Assembly (NCBI GenBank): GCA_030549335.1
Contig: CM060196.1
Location: 21,348,501-21,412,500, forward strand
DNA length: 64,000 nt
Direction of reading: 5' to 3'
From: Pontederia crassipes
Taxonomy: Eukaryota; Streptophyta; Magnoliopsida; Commelinales; Pontederiaceae
In this document: positions 11,711 through 22,690 of the stretch, piece by piece
Layout: the number at the start of each line of letters is the position of its first letter
Position numbering within the stretch: position 1 is the stretch's first letter
Notes under the pieces: generated by a model
The model's database searches: none
Seen by the model: the letters and a program-made list of their open reading frames with translations, nothing else
What the model was told of the DNA's origin: nothing
Made by a program: the position numbers and the translations under genes

Positions 11711-12955
11711 TGTTGGGTCAAAGTTTTAATGACATATCAAATTATATTTTGATGATACGAACCTCGAAGGATAAAATGCTGAAAAAGTTTAAAGAAAAAG
11801 AGATAACTTTATGCACTACACTTTGATTAAATAATTGGAACTAATCTTATTAGTTTTGAATGAATATTGAACGTCATATTATAGAGAATTCTATTAGCTT
11901 TCCATAGACTCTCAAATCATCTAATTTGGATAAGTGTGTAGAAAGTTATGCTCAAAATAGTGCAGGGCGGTCAATCTACCGGTCGAAGCTATGAAGGCCA
12001 GTCGAGACAGTCCGGTCGACCGATCGGAGATACCGGTCAATCGACCAATGCATGAGCTGTCAAATTTACATCGAGACTATACCGATCGACAGTCCGGTCG
12101 AAGCACCGATCGACCGATCAACTCAACGGCTACAAATCAAAACTGCGAGACTGTACCGGTCGAGACATCGGTCGATAGTCCGACCGACCAGCTGCGGTAA
12201 CTGGAGAAATCAGTGCAACAATCATATAGTCCAGTCGATCGGTCAATAAATGCAGTCGATCGGCCCATTACTGAAATGAACAGTAACGGTTATATTTTGA
12301 GGAGAAAAATATGGAATTAATTTTGGACGAATTTTCCATATACCAGAGCCTATAAAAAGAGTGCCAAGGCCAGAAGCAAAAGCAAAAAATCCAAGCATTG
12401 AAGCAATACTTCAATAAATCAAAAGAAGATCTTTTCCTTGAAGTTAATATTTTAGTTGTGCTCTTCTTTCTCTCTTCCACTCTTTTGAGCCTAGCATTAT
12501 AAAGAGAGAGGAATATTTTGTTTAAAAAAATAGAGAGAGCTCCTGTGTAAAAGAGATTCTAAATCTTACCTCTTGAGCGAGAGAAATAGATTAGCTTCCT
12601 AGGAGAAGAGGTTGCCTTGCCTCTCGAAGCGGAGAAAAATGTGGTTGTGTAAAGGGCTTTCTTCCTGGCTCTATTTGGAACAAAGGAAGTGCTAGTAGAA
12701 TCTCCGACGGTCTCGAGGTCGAGAAGTCAGAGCGGGGACGTATGCCAAGGTGTGGCCGAACCTCGTCAACAACCACCCGTGTCTTTGTGTTTGATTTCTC
12801 TCACTTTCTCTCCCTCTAATATTGTGTTTATAATATGAATTGCAAAGGTTTTAAGAATCGATTTTGTGCTTCCGCGACGAATTTCGTAAAATCGATATTT
12901 TCGGTTAAACACCAATTCACCCTCCCCCCCTCTTTGTGCCCTTTGGGATCCTACA
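11711..12955 (+). repeat. 5' LTR of the gag-only copia element
   Basis: 1,245 bp, TG...CA ends. Between about 11965 and 12260 it holds a cluster of imperfect palindromes of the type CCGGTCGACCGATCGG. Near 12350 lies TATAAAAAG, a plausible promoter. A short C-run near 12922 differs in length from the longer run in the 3' LTR. Confidence 0.9.
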
Positions 12956-13068
12956 ATTGGTATCAGAGCGGGTTGCTCTTATTTTGATCTTTTGAATCTT
13001 CTCATTTTCAAATCTAATCATTTTTAAGATTCAATCATTTTTTTTAGACTTAACAATCTTAAGAGCTA

Positions 13069-14397
13069 TGGCATCAAGGGGATTTATTTTTGCCTAAGGG
13101 CAATCAATTAGTCGTCCTCCCCAATCAAAATTTGGAAGAAACTTATTACTACTTACGAAGAAACAGATAAAGTCAAAGAATCTAGATTAAATATTTTGAA
13201 TCATCAACACGATTCCTTCAAGATGCATGAAAATGAATCTATAAATGATATGGTTGATCGATTTAATGATATTGTGAATGGCTTAGACTCTTTGGACGAG
13301 CCGAGAACTAACCCCCAAAAAGTGAAAAAGATTACAGGTCTCTATCCTCTCAATGGCATACAAAAAGGACGATGATCGAAGAAAAAGATCTGAACAAATT
13401 GAATTTTGATGATCTAATTGGTTCACTTCTAACCTATAAGATCGGAATCCAAAAAGAAGAAGAATTAAATGCTCTCAAAAAAAGACATTGACTTTGAAAG
13501 CAAACAAAAGTGAAGATGACTCGAGTGAAGAAGAAGTAGACGAAAAGAGACTCATCCTCTATACAAAAAAACTCGATAAGTACCTCAAATTGGTGAAAAA
13601 GAAAGAAAAGAATGTGAAGCCTATCCGAAGATCATATAAAAATCACAAAGAAGAGACATTTCATAAAAGAAAGAATAAAAGGAATGAAGAGTCAAGTGAA
13701 GATGAATCAAATGAATCATCAAATTCGTCTAGTGAGGATGTGCTTAATGGCACATAATGATGAGGTATCCTCCAACTCTTCTTATTGCTCTAGTGCTAAT
13801 AATGATAATGACGATGATAATATCAATTTTGACGTGCATAAGGAATTCTCTTGCTTAATTGAAAAATATCTTATTCTTAAAAAGAAGAATAAAAATTTGA
13901 TGAATGACTTTCATATTATAAAAGATGACTTTGATATTTTGAAAAAGGAAAGGGACGCATGTCTAATTCATAATGAAACATTGATGAATGATTTTCATAT
14001 TATGAAAAATGAGTTTGAAAAATTAAAAATGGAAAATGAAAATCTCAAAAATGAAATTGAAACTTTGAAAATTACACATGCATGTGAGATTGTAAAACGA
14101 GCATGCTCTTTAGAAAAAGAAAAGAAGGAAAATGTCTCTTTAAAAAATATAGTTATTTCTCATGTAACAAAAAATAATCCTAGAAAATCCTTTGAACATG
14201 AAAACTCTTATTGGAAATCTAATTATGCATATGATAGAAAATCACATATTACATATTTTAGATATGGATTTAATGGCCATTTTGCATATCAATGCAAAGT
14301 AAAAAAATCTTCACAACATGGGATAATATGGGTTCCAAAAGGAACTTTGACTAACAAAATTGGACTCAAAGAAGTTTGGGTACCAAAAGTTACTTGA
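13069..14397 (+). pseudogene. Copia gag (UBN2-type) of the non-autonomous element, decayed
   Basis: Begins at ATG 13069 and is broken by early stops and frame changes. 13140-13450 translates to a UBN2-like gag segment (VKESRLNILNHQHDSFKM, then NESINDMVDRFNDI). 13488-13757 is Lys/Glu/Ser rich. 13684-14397 encodes a coiled-coil-like Asn/Glu/Lys stretch. At the C-terminus the zinc knuckle is degenerate: both leading cysteines are lost (YFRYGFNGHFAYQC). It is followed by the WVPKG/VWVPK repeats usual in copia polyproteins. Nothing pol-like follows before the 3' LTR. Confidence 0.8.
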
Positions 14398-15099
14398 TTG
14401 TTTTTCAGGTGTGCCTCACATGTAAAACAAAGGACGAATGACAATGTGAAGGCACAAAAGTTATAGTAAAAGTATCATTGGGAATACTCTTATTTTCTTT
14501 TAAGTGTTAAGCCTATTTTTCTATTTCACTCAAACATTTCAAAATGACTTATTTCTCTGAAAGAAAAGAAAGGAACAAAAGAAAATTGATCATAGTGATA
14601 GGGGGAGCATGTTCAACTCTATTTTTGATATATCATGAATATCATTGTTATTTCAAAGTTTTATGTCATATTTTGATTCTTAATATATTTTTGTTTTGGC
14701 TTTCATAAATTTGTTTTCATTATAAAATAGCCATAAATTTAAGGAGAGTTATCTTTCAAAACTTGCAATACTCTACATGTCTATTATATGACAAAAGGGG
14801 GAAGAACAAATTTTTTGAAAAATTGACTAAGGGGAAGTTTGCATATGATTTCTTATATGCTTCATATATAAATTATTCTTTTTTATGAAACAAAATGAGG
14901 AGAAGTATAGGAGAAATATGATCTGAATATTACTTTATATGAAGAGTACCTTACAATTAATATTCATGTGAATATCTATCATTGTAAGGAAAGCTATGTG
15001 TTAGGGGGAGTAAAATTACTTTTACAATATTTTTACAACTTTTTCACAACTTATATATTTTTATATTTCTCGATTTGTCTTTATCAAAAAGGGGGAGAT

Positions 15100-16323
15100 T
15101 GTTGGGTCAAAGTTTTAATGACATATTAAATTATATTTTGATGATACAAACCTCAAAGGATAAAACGCTAAAAAAGTTTAAAGAAAAAAAGATAACTTTA
15201 TGCACTACACTTTGATTAAATAATTGGCACTAATCTTATTAGTTTTGGATGAATATTTAATGTCAGATTATAGAGAATTCTATTAGCTTTCCACAGACTC
15301 TAAGATCATCTAATTTGAATAAGTGTGCAGAAAGTTATGTTCAAAATAGTGCAGGGTGGTCAACCTGCCGGTCGAAGCCATGAAGGCCGGTCGAGACAGT
15401 CCGGTCGACCGATCGGAGATACCGGTCAACCGCCCAATGCATGAGCTGCCAAATCTACGTCAAGACTATACCGATTGACAGTCCGATCGAAGCATCGATC
15501 GACCGATCAACTCAACAGCTGCAAATCAAAACTGCGATACTGTACCGGTCAAGACATCGGTCGATAGTCCGGTCAACCGACCAGCTGCGTTAACTGGAGA
15601 AATCAGTGCAACAGTCATATAGTCCAGTCGACCGATCAATAAATGCGATCGATCGGTCCATTACTGAAATGAACAGTACCGACTATATTTTGAGGAGAAA
15701 AATGTGGAATAAATTCTGGATGAATTTTCCACATATCAGAGCCTATAAAAGGAGTGTCAAGGCCATAAGCAAAAGCACCCATCAAAGCATTGAAGCAATA
15801 CTTCAAGAAATCAAAAGAAAATCTTTTCCTTGAAGTTATCATTTTAGTTGTGCTCTTCTTTCTCTCTTCCACTCTTTTGAGCCTAGCATTGTAAAGAGAG
15901 AGGAATATTTTGTTCAGAAAAATAGAGAGAGTTCATGTGTAAAAGAGGTTCTAAATCTTACCTCTTGAGCGAGAGAAATAGATTATCTTCTTAGGATGAG
16001 AGGTTGCCTTGCCTCTCGAAGCGGAGAAAAAGGTGGTTGTGTAAAGGGCTTTCTTCTTTGCCCTATTTGGAACAAAGGAAGTGCTAGTGAAATCTCCGAC
16101 GGTCTCGAGTTCGAACAGAGCGGGGACGTAGGCCAAGGTGTAGCCGAACCTCGTCAACAATCACCCGTGTCTTTGTGTTTGATTTCTCTCATTTTCTCTC
16201 CCTCTAATATTGTGTTTATAATATGATTTGCAAAAGTTTTAAGAATCGGTTTTGTGCTTCCGCGACAAATTTCATGAAATCAGCCCCCCCCCCCCTTTTT
16301 TTGGTGCCCTTTGGGATCCTACA
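15100..16323 (+). repeat. 3' LTR of the gag-only copia element
   Basis: About 1,224 bp, closely matching the 5' LTR including the CCGGTCGACCG cluster (about 15355-15660) and TATAAAAGG near 15745. Scattered substitutions, the longer C-run near 16283-16295 and small indels show the two LTRs have diverged since insertion. Confidence 0.9.
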
Positions 16324-17512
16324 TAAAGGTCAGCAAAATGCTAAGAAAAGGATGTCGAGATTTCTTGGCTAGTGTGGTAAAGACCAATGTGGACCGATGT
16401 GGCAGGCCATGAGACATGGAGATAGTGAAAGAGTTCCAAGATGTGTTTCCTGAAGAATTGTCGGGATTGCCACCTCAAAGAGAGATAGACTTCTCCATCG
16501 AGCTATTGCCGGGGGTAGCACCCATATCCAAAGCATCATACCAGATGGCTCTAGCGGAGATGCATGAACTAAAGACTCAACTTCTAGAGTTGTTAGATAA
16601 AGGATTCATAAGACCAAGCTTATAACCATGGGGTGCGCCTATTTTGTTCATGAAGAAAAAGGATGAGTCCTTGCAGTTGTGTATAGTTTATCACGTGCTA
16701 AATAAGGTGACCGTGAAGACCAAGTACCCTCTTCCAAGAATTGATGATTTGTTTGATAAACTATCATCGGCGTCGGTGTTCTCCAAGATTGATCTGCAGA
16801 GCGATATCATCAATTGAGGGTGGCGGAGTAGGACATACTGAAAACCATTTTTCGATCTAGGTATGGTCACTACGAATTCCTAGTTATGTCTTTTGGACTA
16901 GCGAATGCTCCTACCGCTTTTATGGATCTTATGAATAGGATTTTTTAGACCATATTTGGATAGGTTTGTCATAGTTTTTGTTGATGACATTTTGATCTAC
17001 TCGTCATAAACCCGGAGGAACACAAGGAGCATTTGAGCATTATATTATAAACCTTGTGGGAGCACAAATTGTATGCCAACTTTTCTAAGTGCAAGTTTTG
17101 GTTGGAGCAAATCATGTTCCATGGTCACTGTGATGTCAATGGATGGCATTACAGTGGACCCAAGCAAAGTGGAGGCAGCAGTAAATTGGGCTAGGCCGAA
17201 GACTGTTATCGATATTCGTAGTTTTCTAGGATTGATGGGTTACTATCAAATATTCATCCAAGATTTTTCAAGAATTGCGGCACCAATGACATATTTGACA
17301 AGGAACAGAATGAAGTTTGAATGGACACCCAAATGTGAAGAGAGTTTCACAGAATTGAAGAGAATGCTCACTACGGCACCGGTTTTGACTATTCCCAGTG
17401 GAGTGGTTGGTTCGTTATCTACAATGATGCATTTGGGTTCATTATCTACAGTGATGCATGTGGCACCGGGTTAGGTTGTGTCTTGATGCAACATGAAAGA
17501 GTGGTAGCCTAC
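16324..17512 (+). pseudogene. Reverse transcriptase and start of RNase H of the Tekay-like gypsy element
   Basis: Continues the gypsy polyprotein after the copia insertion. The pre-RT segment [16 protein letters not shown] is near 16447-16495. RT follows with FIRPS, a stop at 16623, [11 protein letters not shown], a frame change near 16800, and the catalytic FVDDIL near 16975-16990. 17073-17474 gives the end of RT and the connection (FLGLMGYY, then FEWTPKCEESF). RNase H begins with a Gly-rich GLGCVLMQHE and is cut at 17512 by the next element. Multiple stops mean no enzyme can be made. Confidence 0.85.
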
Positions 17513-18525
17513 TGATCACCTCTTTTATGTACTCGTAATCATTGTAATTAAATCCACGAATTTACATAAAAGTTGAGCATATTTAAATGTTTTTATCATT
17601 TTTAGTGGAGAATTTGAATGAGTAAAAGAGAGGACTAACTACTTTTCAAAATTTGAATTTTGAGCAAGGATGAAACAAAAAGGGGCAAAGAGGAAGCCGA
17701 AAGAGGAGGAGGAGGCTGAAGGGAAGGGGAGGAAGACGAGAGCTTTGAAGAATGAAGATGAACTAAAGAAGATTTTTTATTCCCTTGTGATGAAACTTTG
17801 TTAATGCTGACTTTTATTCCGATTTTTTGATGTTGCGAATTTGACTCCTCATTTATATTTATGTGATGCATGGCTGTTTAGAATTTATGCCCGATTTCAA
17901 TTAGATTGAGAGATCAATTGTTTTCTGCTTTAATTAATTTCATCCGAGAGGAAAAATTAATTACATTACCTGCTATGTTTCTAATGATTGTCGGTTTACT
18001 GGTCATTTAAAGATCGAGAGATCTACTATTGTGGTTGTTATGAGGTGAGAACCCTTAACAGTCGTAGGAGGTGTCAACTGCGTTGTGATCACTTGATTAA
18101 GATTAAAAGAATGAGTTGTAGGAGATTGAGAGATCGAACTCTTCTTCTGATTAAGGATGAGAATTTTATTAATTTAGTAATTAGCATCTATTCTCTTCTT
18201 GATCTATAGATATACCGATAGGCTGAGAGATAGAGTGCATTTATAGAGTCAGTAAGTTGAACATGGCATTTATAATAACATCAACGAGTTCATTACAAGG
18301 GAATCTCTTCCATCACTCCTTGATCTTTTCTTACTTCCCTTTGTTATTCCTAATCTATGTTCGTTCATTCATCTGATCTATTCTTAATAATTTTGTGACA
18401 ATTTTTGGAATATAATTAGAATAAGAAATTGATTTAAATCAACGGGACTACAACACTCAAGGTTCCTACTCGACTTGTGCACTTACAGTTGCGTGAACTC
18501 TAGAGTAAAATTAAAATGCGACTAG
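17513..18525 (+). repeat. 5' LTR of the outer Athila-like element
   Basis: Starts TGATCACCTC at the break in gypsy RNase H. It aligns with 32859-33695 as far as 18361. The remaining ~160 bp end with sequence common at Athila LTR ends (CGTGAACTCTAGAGTAAAAT); the exact end is uncertain because no primer-binding site follows. It includes an A/G-rich leader-like stretch (17670-17750). Confidence 0.7.
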
Positions 18526-18570
18526 AATTATTTTCTGTGTGAGAATCCATAATTTCATAACTATGATAAG

Positions 18571-20177
18571 TTCACAACTAAAAAAGAATTCCTAGCAGTC
18601 ATTTTTGCAATGGACAAATTCAGATCCTACCTAGTTGGCTCCAAAGTCATTATGTATACTGATCACCAAATTGTACGATACTTGATTGCTAAAAAAGATG
18701 CCAAACCTAGACTCATCAGATGGATCCTTTTGTTAAAGAAATTTGATTTAGAAATCAAAGATCAAAGGGGGACAAAAAATTTAATAGCTGATCATCTCTC
18801 TCGACTTCAATTATTAGAACAAGTCATTAATCCTGGCACTCACAGAGCTATTAACGACTCTTTTCCAGATGATCAATTATTTCGATCCAGAAAACACAAC
18901 TTCCTTGATTTTCTTATTATGCTAATTACCTAGCTTCGGAAGTTCTACGACCTGATCTGTCCTATCAACAAAAGAAGAAATTTTTCTCAAATATCAAATA
19001 CTACTTCTGGAATGAATCATTTCTCTTCAAAAAATGTACAGATGGAATATATCAGAGGTGTGTACCAGACGAGGAACAATTTGTCATACTATGGGAATGC
19101 CACTCATCTCCTTATGGTGGTCATGGAGGATACCAGAAAACGGCTTCTAAAGTTATCCAAACAGGTTTTTATTGGCCAACTCTATTCAAAAATGCAATCA
19201 ATGTTGTTAAATCTTGTGATGTCTGTCAAAGAACTGAAAATATAGGCAGAAGAAATAAAGCACCTTAGCAGCCTACACTTGAGGTAGAAATATTTTATGT
19301 ATGGGGAATGGACTACATGGGACTTTTTCCTCCCTCGTGTGGGTACAAGTTCATACTTCTAGCCGTTGATTATGTCTCAAAGTGGATTGAGGCTATCCCT
19401 ACAATCCCAGCTGACTCAAAGTCAGTTGTTAAACTCTTTAAAGATATAATATTTCCAAGGTTTGGGGTACCTAGATTGGTTATTAGTGATGGAGGATCAC
19501 ATTTTATTGAACGGAGTTTTAAAAAATTGCTGCTCAAATATGGAGTCAAACATCGGATTTCTACCGCCTATCACCCTCAAACCAACGGGCAAGCAGAAGT
19601 CTCGAATAGAGAGATCAAAATAATTCTCGAGTAAACCGTCTCAATAACTAGGAAGGATTGGAGCCCAAAACTTAATGAAGCATTGTGGGTTGCATATAAA
19701 ACACCAATTGGGACAACACCATTCAGGTTGATTTATGGCAAGCATTGTCACCTACCGGTGGAATTAGAACATAAGGCTTTTTGAGCAATTAAAAAACTGA
19801 ACTATAATCTCCAAGCAACCTCTGGAAATCGATTATTGCGGGTCAATGAGTTAGATGAACTGAGACTAGATGCCTATAACAATTCCCGCATCAATAAAGA
19901 AAGAATAAAGAAATGGCATGATATGCACATATTGAGAAGGAGTTTCAAGGAAGGTTACCAGGTTCTGTTATTCAACTCCCGACTACGACTTTTTCCCGAG
20001 AAGTTAAGAACGCGATGGTCTGGACCTTTTATCATTGAAAAAATATACCCCCATGACGCAGTGGATATCAAAAATAGCAATTCCGAAACTTTCATGGTCA
20101 ATGGGCAGAGATTGAAACGTTACAATCCAGGCGCAGCAAGGTTCGAAGAAGTTCTACACCTGCAATCATACCACTAG
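18571..20177 (+). pseudogene. RNase H and integrase of the outer Athila-like element (decayed)
   Basis: 18571-18933 is RNase H ([18 protein letters not shown], then VIMYTDHQ; ends with ADHLSRL). A frame change leads into the integrase zinc-binding part (CDVCQRT near 19215). 19308-19634 is the catalytic core with [12 protein letters not shown] and [17 protein letters not shown]; an in-frame stop ends it at 19632-19634. 19836-20177 is the C-terminal part (RTRWSGPFII). The domain sequence matches Athila/Tat rather than the Tekay-like polyprotein it interrupts. Confidence 0.85.
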
Positions 20178-20553
20178 AAGAAATAAGGTCGAGTCAATGA
20201 CATTAAAAAAAGGCGCTACAGGGAGGCAACCCAACCAAATAAACGATCAGCAGCTACGTCAGCACCAACACGGTCAGAAGTATCAAAAAAATCACCTGAA
20301 AGTACACTTTTTAGATTTAGTTGAGAATTCCAACAGAATCTAACACCATATCTACCCAAACATTCACTTTTCCAAGTCCCACACAAACTCCCTCACGTCG
20401 CTTCATTTCCACCCGACCGACTAATTCCTTCCCCAACACCCATCGTACCTCGACCACTCGAAATTCCTAATAGAGCTCCACCGTCCTCCGAGAAACCTCA
20501 AGCGTCCTCCACCCCCTACGATCGCCGAAATCTTCAACCTACCAACTGGCAAC

Positions 20554-21790
20554 ATGAAAAGGACGCGTACATTGTCTGAATCTGCGACCAACAGTTCTTC
20601 TGAGTCCGTCAGGCGAAGGCTTCGTCCGGATGGTCTCCTGCAACCAACATCCGACCTGCAATGGCCGGAAAATAGCAATGAAGCTCAACGCCTCCTTAAC
20701 ACTAGGTTCTAAAATTTTTCTTCTACTCTATTTTTGGACTTTTCCACTCTCGAGCCTCTCGGACTATTCGACGATGTCAGGACCATACTTCATCGATCAT
20801 GTCTCCTCCCTTTCTTTATAAAGCGTTGAGACCTCTACAAAGAGGTATCAGTCGAGTTCTTAGGAACTCTATATCCTACCAGTTTTGATGAAGATGGTGT
20901 TCCTGACCACATCGAGTTTCGTTTGTGCAATCACGATCTCGCTATGAGCCTAGATACTCTAGCTCGTTTCCTGAATCTCCCTAATACCGGCCACCGAACC
21001 CCTCCACCTTCCTTCCCTACATTCGAAGTTTGGTATCAAATTACTGGTTGACATACAGATAACATGCTACATCTGGTCAGCCACGATCTTAAGAACTCTG
21101 TTCTTCGATATCTCCATATCCTTCTCACCAATATTGTCTTAATCTGTCCCAATGATTACGAGCGAGATTTTGTTTCTACTGATGAACTTTTTATTCTCTG
21201 ATGTCTTCTGTCCAACACAGAGGTTAACCTCGCATCATTTTTCTTGCAAAGTTTGATTACGGAGTCAACCCGTGAAGTTAATCAAATCATCTGCAGCAAC
21301 CTCATTACACCCCAAGTCGAACACTATGTGTTCTTAGCAGACACCACCCCCACACCACATTGATCAACTTGGATTTTTTTCAAGTCACGAGGCTTATACC
21401 GACACTACCCCCACTACTTTTGGACTACAAAACCACTTCGCATATTCCTTCTGGTTCAAGAACTCCTAGAAAGCGCATTGTCCCCTCTTTCTCCTCATCA
21501 GCTCCAGATGCCTCTCAATCTTTACCACTCACCGCATCCAACAAATTGGACCTTTTCCTGGACCAAGTGACAAGACTTGCTGAAGCCACAGCCCGCAATC
21601 ACCAGGATATCCAAGCACTTAATGATCAACTGCATAATTTGGAACAACAAAACTTGGTGCACCAACAGTGAGTACAAGGAGTGGAAGATGTCCAGAATTC
21701 TGTCCTAACAACCCTCAGTGACATTCAGCAAGTCACTGACCACATACTAAAGCTTCAACCAACTCCGGGTTCCTCTTCCTGGCATGATCG
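20554..21790 (+). pseudogene. ATHILA ORF-1-like region downstream of integrase (decayed)
   Basis: ATG at 20554 opens a frame with several stops. Recognisable pieces include a segment near 20850-20990 (DHIEFRLCNHDLAMSLDTL, then a Leu/Asn-rich end) that resembles the plant ATHILA ORF-1 domain, and a coiled-coil-like stretch at 21540-21670. Athila elements often carry an extra, sometimes called env-like, ORF at this position; its function is unknown. Assignment rests on position and partial similarity. Confidence 0.5.
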
Positions 21791-22690
21791 ACACTGAGGA
21801 CAGAGTCGGTACTTAGCTTGGGGGAGAGGGCAACATGGTACATTTCTACTCTCTCCTCGATCTTGATATATTTACATTTTTTTCATTTTTTTCAAAATTC
21901 TACATTCAAATTTTTTTCGTTTTCATTGCATATTGACACTGCATCATATTAGTTCCAAGTAGTACAGTAAGAAACTTCAAACTTACCTTGTAACCATAGC
22001 CCCTTTTGCAACCTCCTGAAACTTTGTTCAAGAACATCTGGCTAGTTCCCCTAATATTTTAACATACTTTACAACCAAATTCAATGCTTAAGTGAAAGGG
22101 TCAAGGCTAGCAGAAGGTGACTATTCTGATATATTAAAAGCTTGACGACCAATTCTATTTAAGCTCGCCTCTCAATTCAAATAATTGTTAATATGATTGT
22201 TAATATAAATATCTTCAAGTGCAGTATGGAACCAAATGAAAAAGAAGAAACGAAAAGAAAAAAAATAATAAGCAAAACAAAAGTAAACAGCAAAAGAAAA
22301 GAGGGCCAAGAAAGTCCTAGAATGTACAAAAAGGATGTATTCCTGAGCCAGGGTGAATCTGGGTGAGTAGATACGTAGGGGTTCATGCCTGGTACCCTAA
22401 GAGCAACTGTCCTGGGTTGTGCCGATCAAAAACCTGCTACATGGATTCCCCTGAGTATTATGGATAATCACATGAGTACTGGACAAATGAAAAGAAATAA
22501 GAATTAAAAGAAAGTCTATACTGCACCAGTAGATTCAGCATTAACATTCTTATTATCTGTCTTTCTTATTTGAATTTTCTGGCTTGAGCTAAAAAAGAGG
22601 AAGTTTAAAATGTATTATTTTTAATATCTTCATTAAAGTCAGGGAATGAAGGAACAGAGAAAGCACTTAGACAAAAAATATCAGATTGGT
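21791..22690 (+). other. 3' non-coding part of the outer Athila-like element
   Basis: No coding sequence. Contains a purine tract (AGCTTGGGGGAGAGGG) near 21817-21832, like those near Athila 3' ends. Interrupted at 22690 by the inner element; the rest (32768-32858) follows that element and leads to the 3' LTR. Confidence 0.6.

Larger units (their letters stand above)
11711..16323 (+). mobile_element. Complete Ty1/copia-type element carrying only gag (non-autonomous)
   Basis: Two LTRs (11711-12955 and 15100-16323) bound a 2.1-kb interior. They begin TGTTGGG, end CCTACA, and are flanked by the 5-bp duplication TAAAG (11706-11710, 16324-16328). The primer-binding site TTGGTATCAGAGC follows the first LTR; the purine tract AAAAAGGGGGAGAT precedes the second. 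The interior holds a decayed copia gag and no protease, integrase, RT or RNase H, so it would need enzymes from elsewhere. The insertion splits the gypsy element between protease and RT. Confidence 0.92.
7905..17512 (+). mobile_element. Ty3/gypsy retrotransposon, Tekay/Del-like, interrupted and lacking its 3' part
   Basis: Order: long 5' LTR (7905-10191), tRNA-iMet-like primer-binding site, gag with CCHC knuckle, protease, then RT and the start of RNase H. It inserted into the CDC20 copy after codon 5. A complete copia element (11711-16323) interrupts it between protease and RT. An Athila-like element enters its RNase H at 17513. Integrase and 3' LTR are absent, apparently removed by the deletion ending at 33695/33696. 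In-frame stops show it is long dead. Confidence 0.8.

Noticed and set aside
12001-12260. CRISPR-like or satellite array
   Set aside because: The repeated motif is short, irregularly spaced, inside an LTR and repeated in the partner LTR; this is a plant nuclear locus.
20554-21790. Functional envelope-like gene
   Set aside because: Frame is broken by several stops and no signal peptide or transmembrane segment could be assigned.
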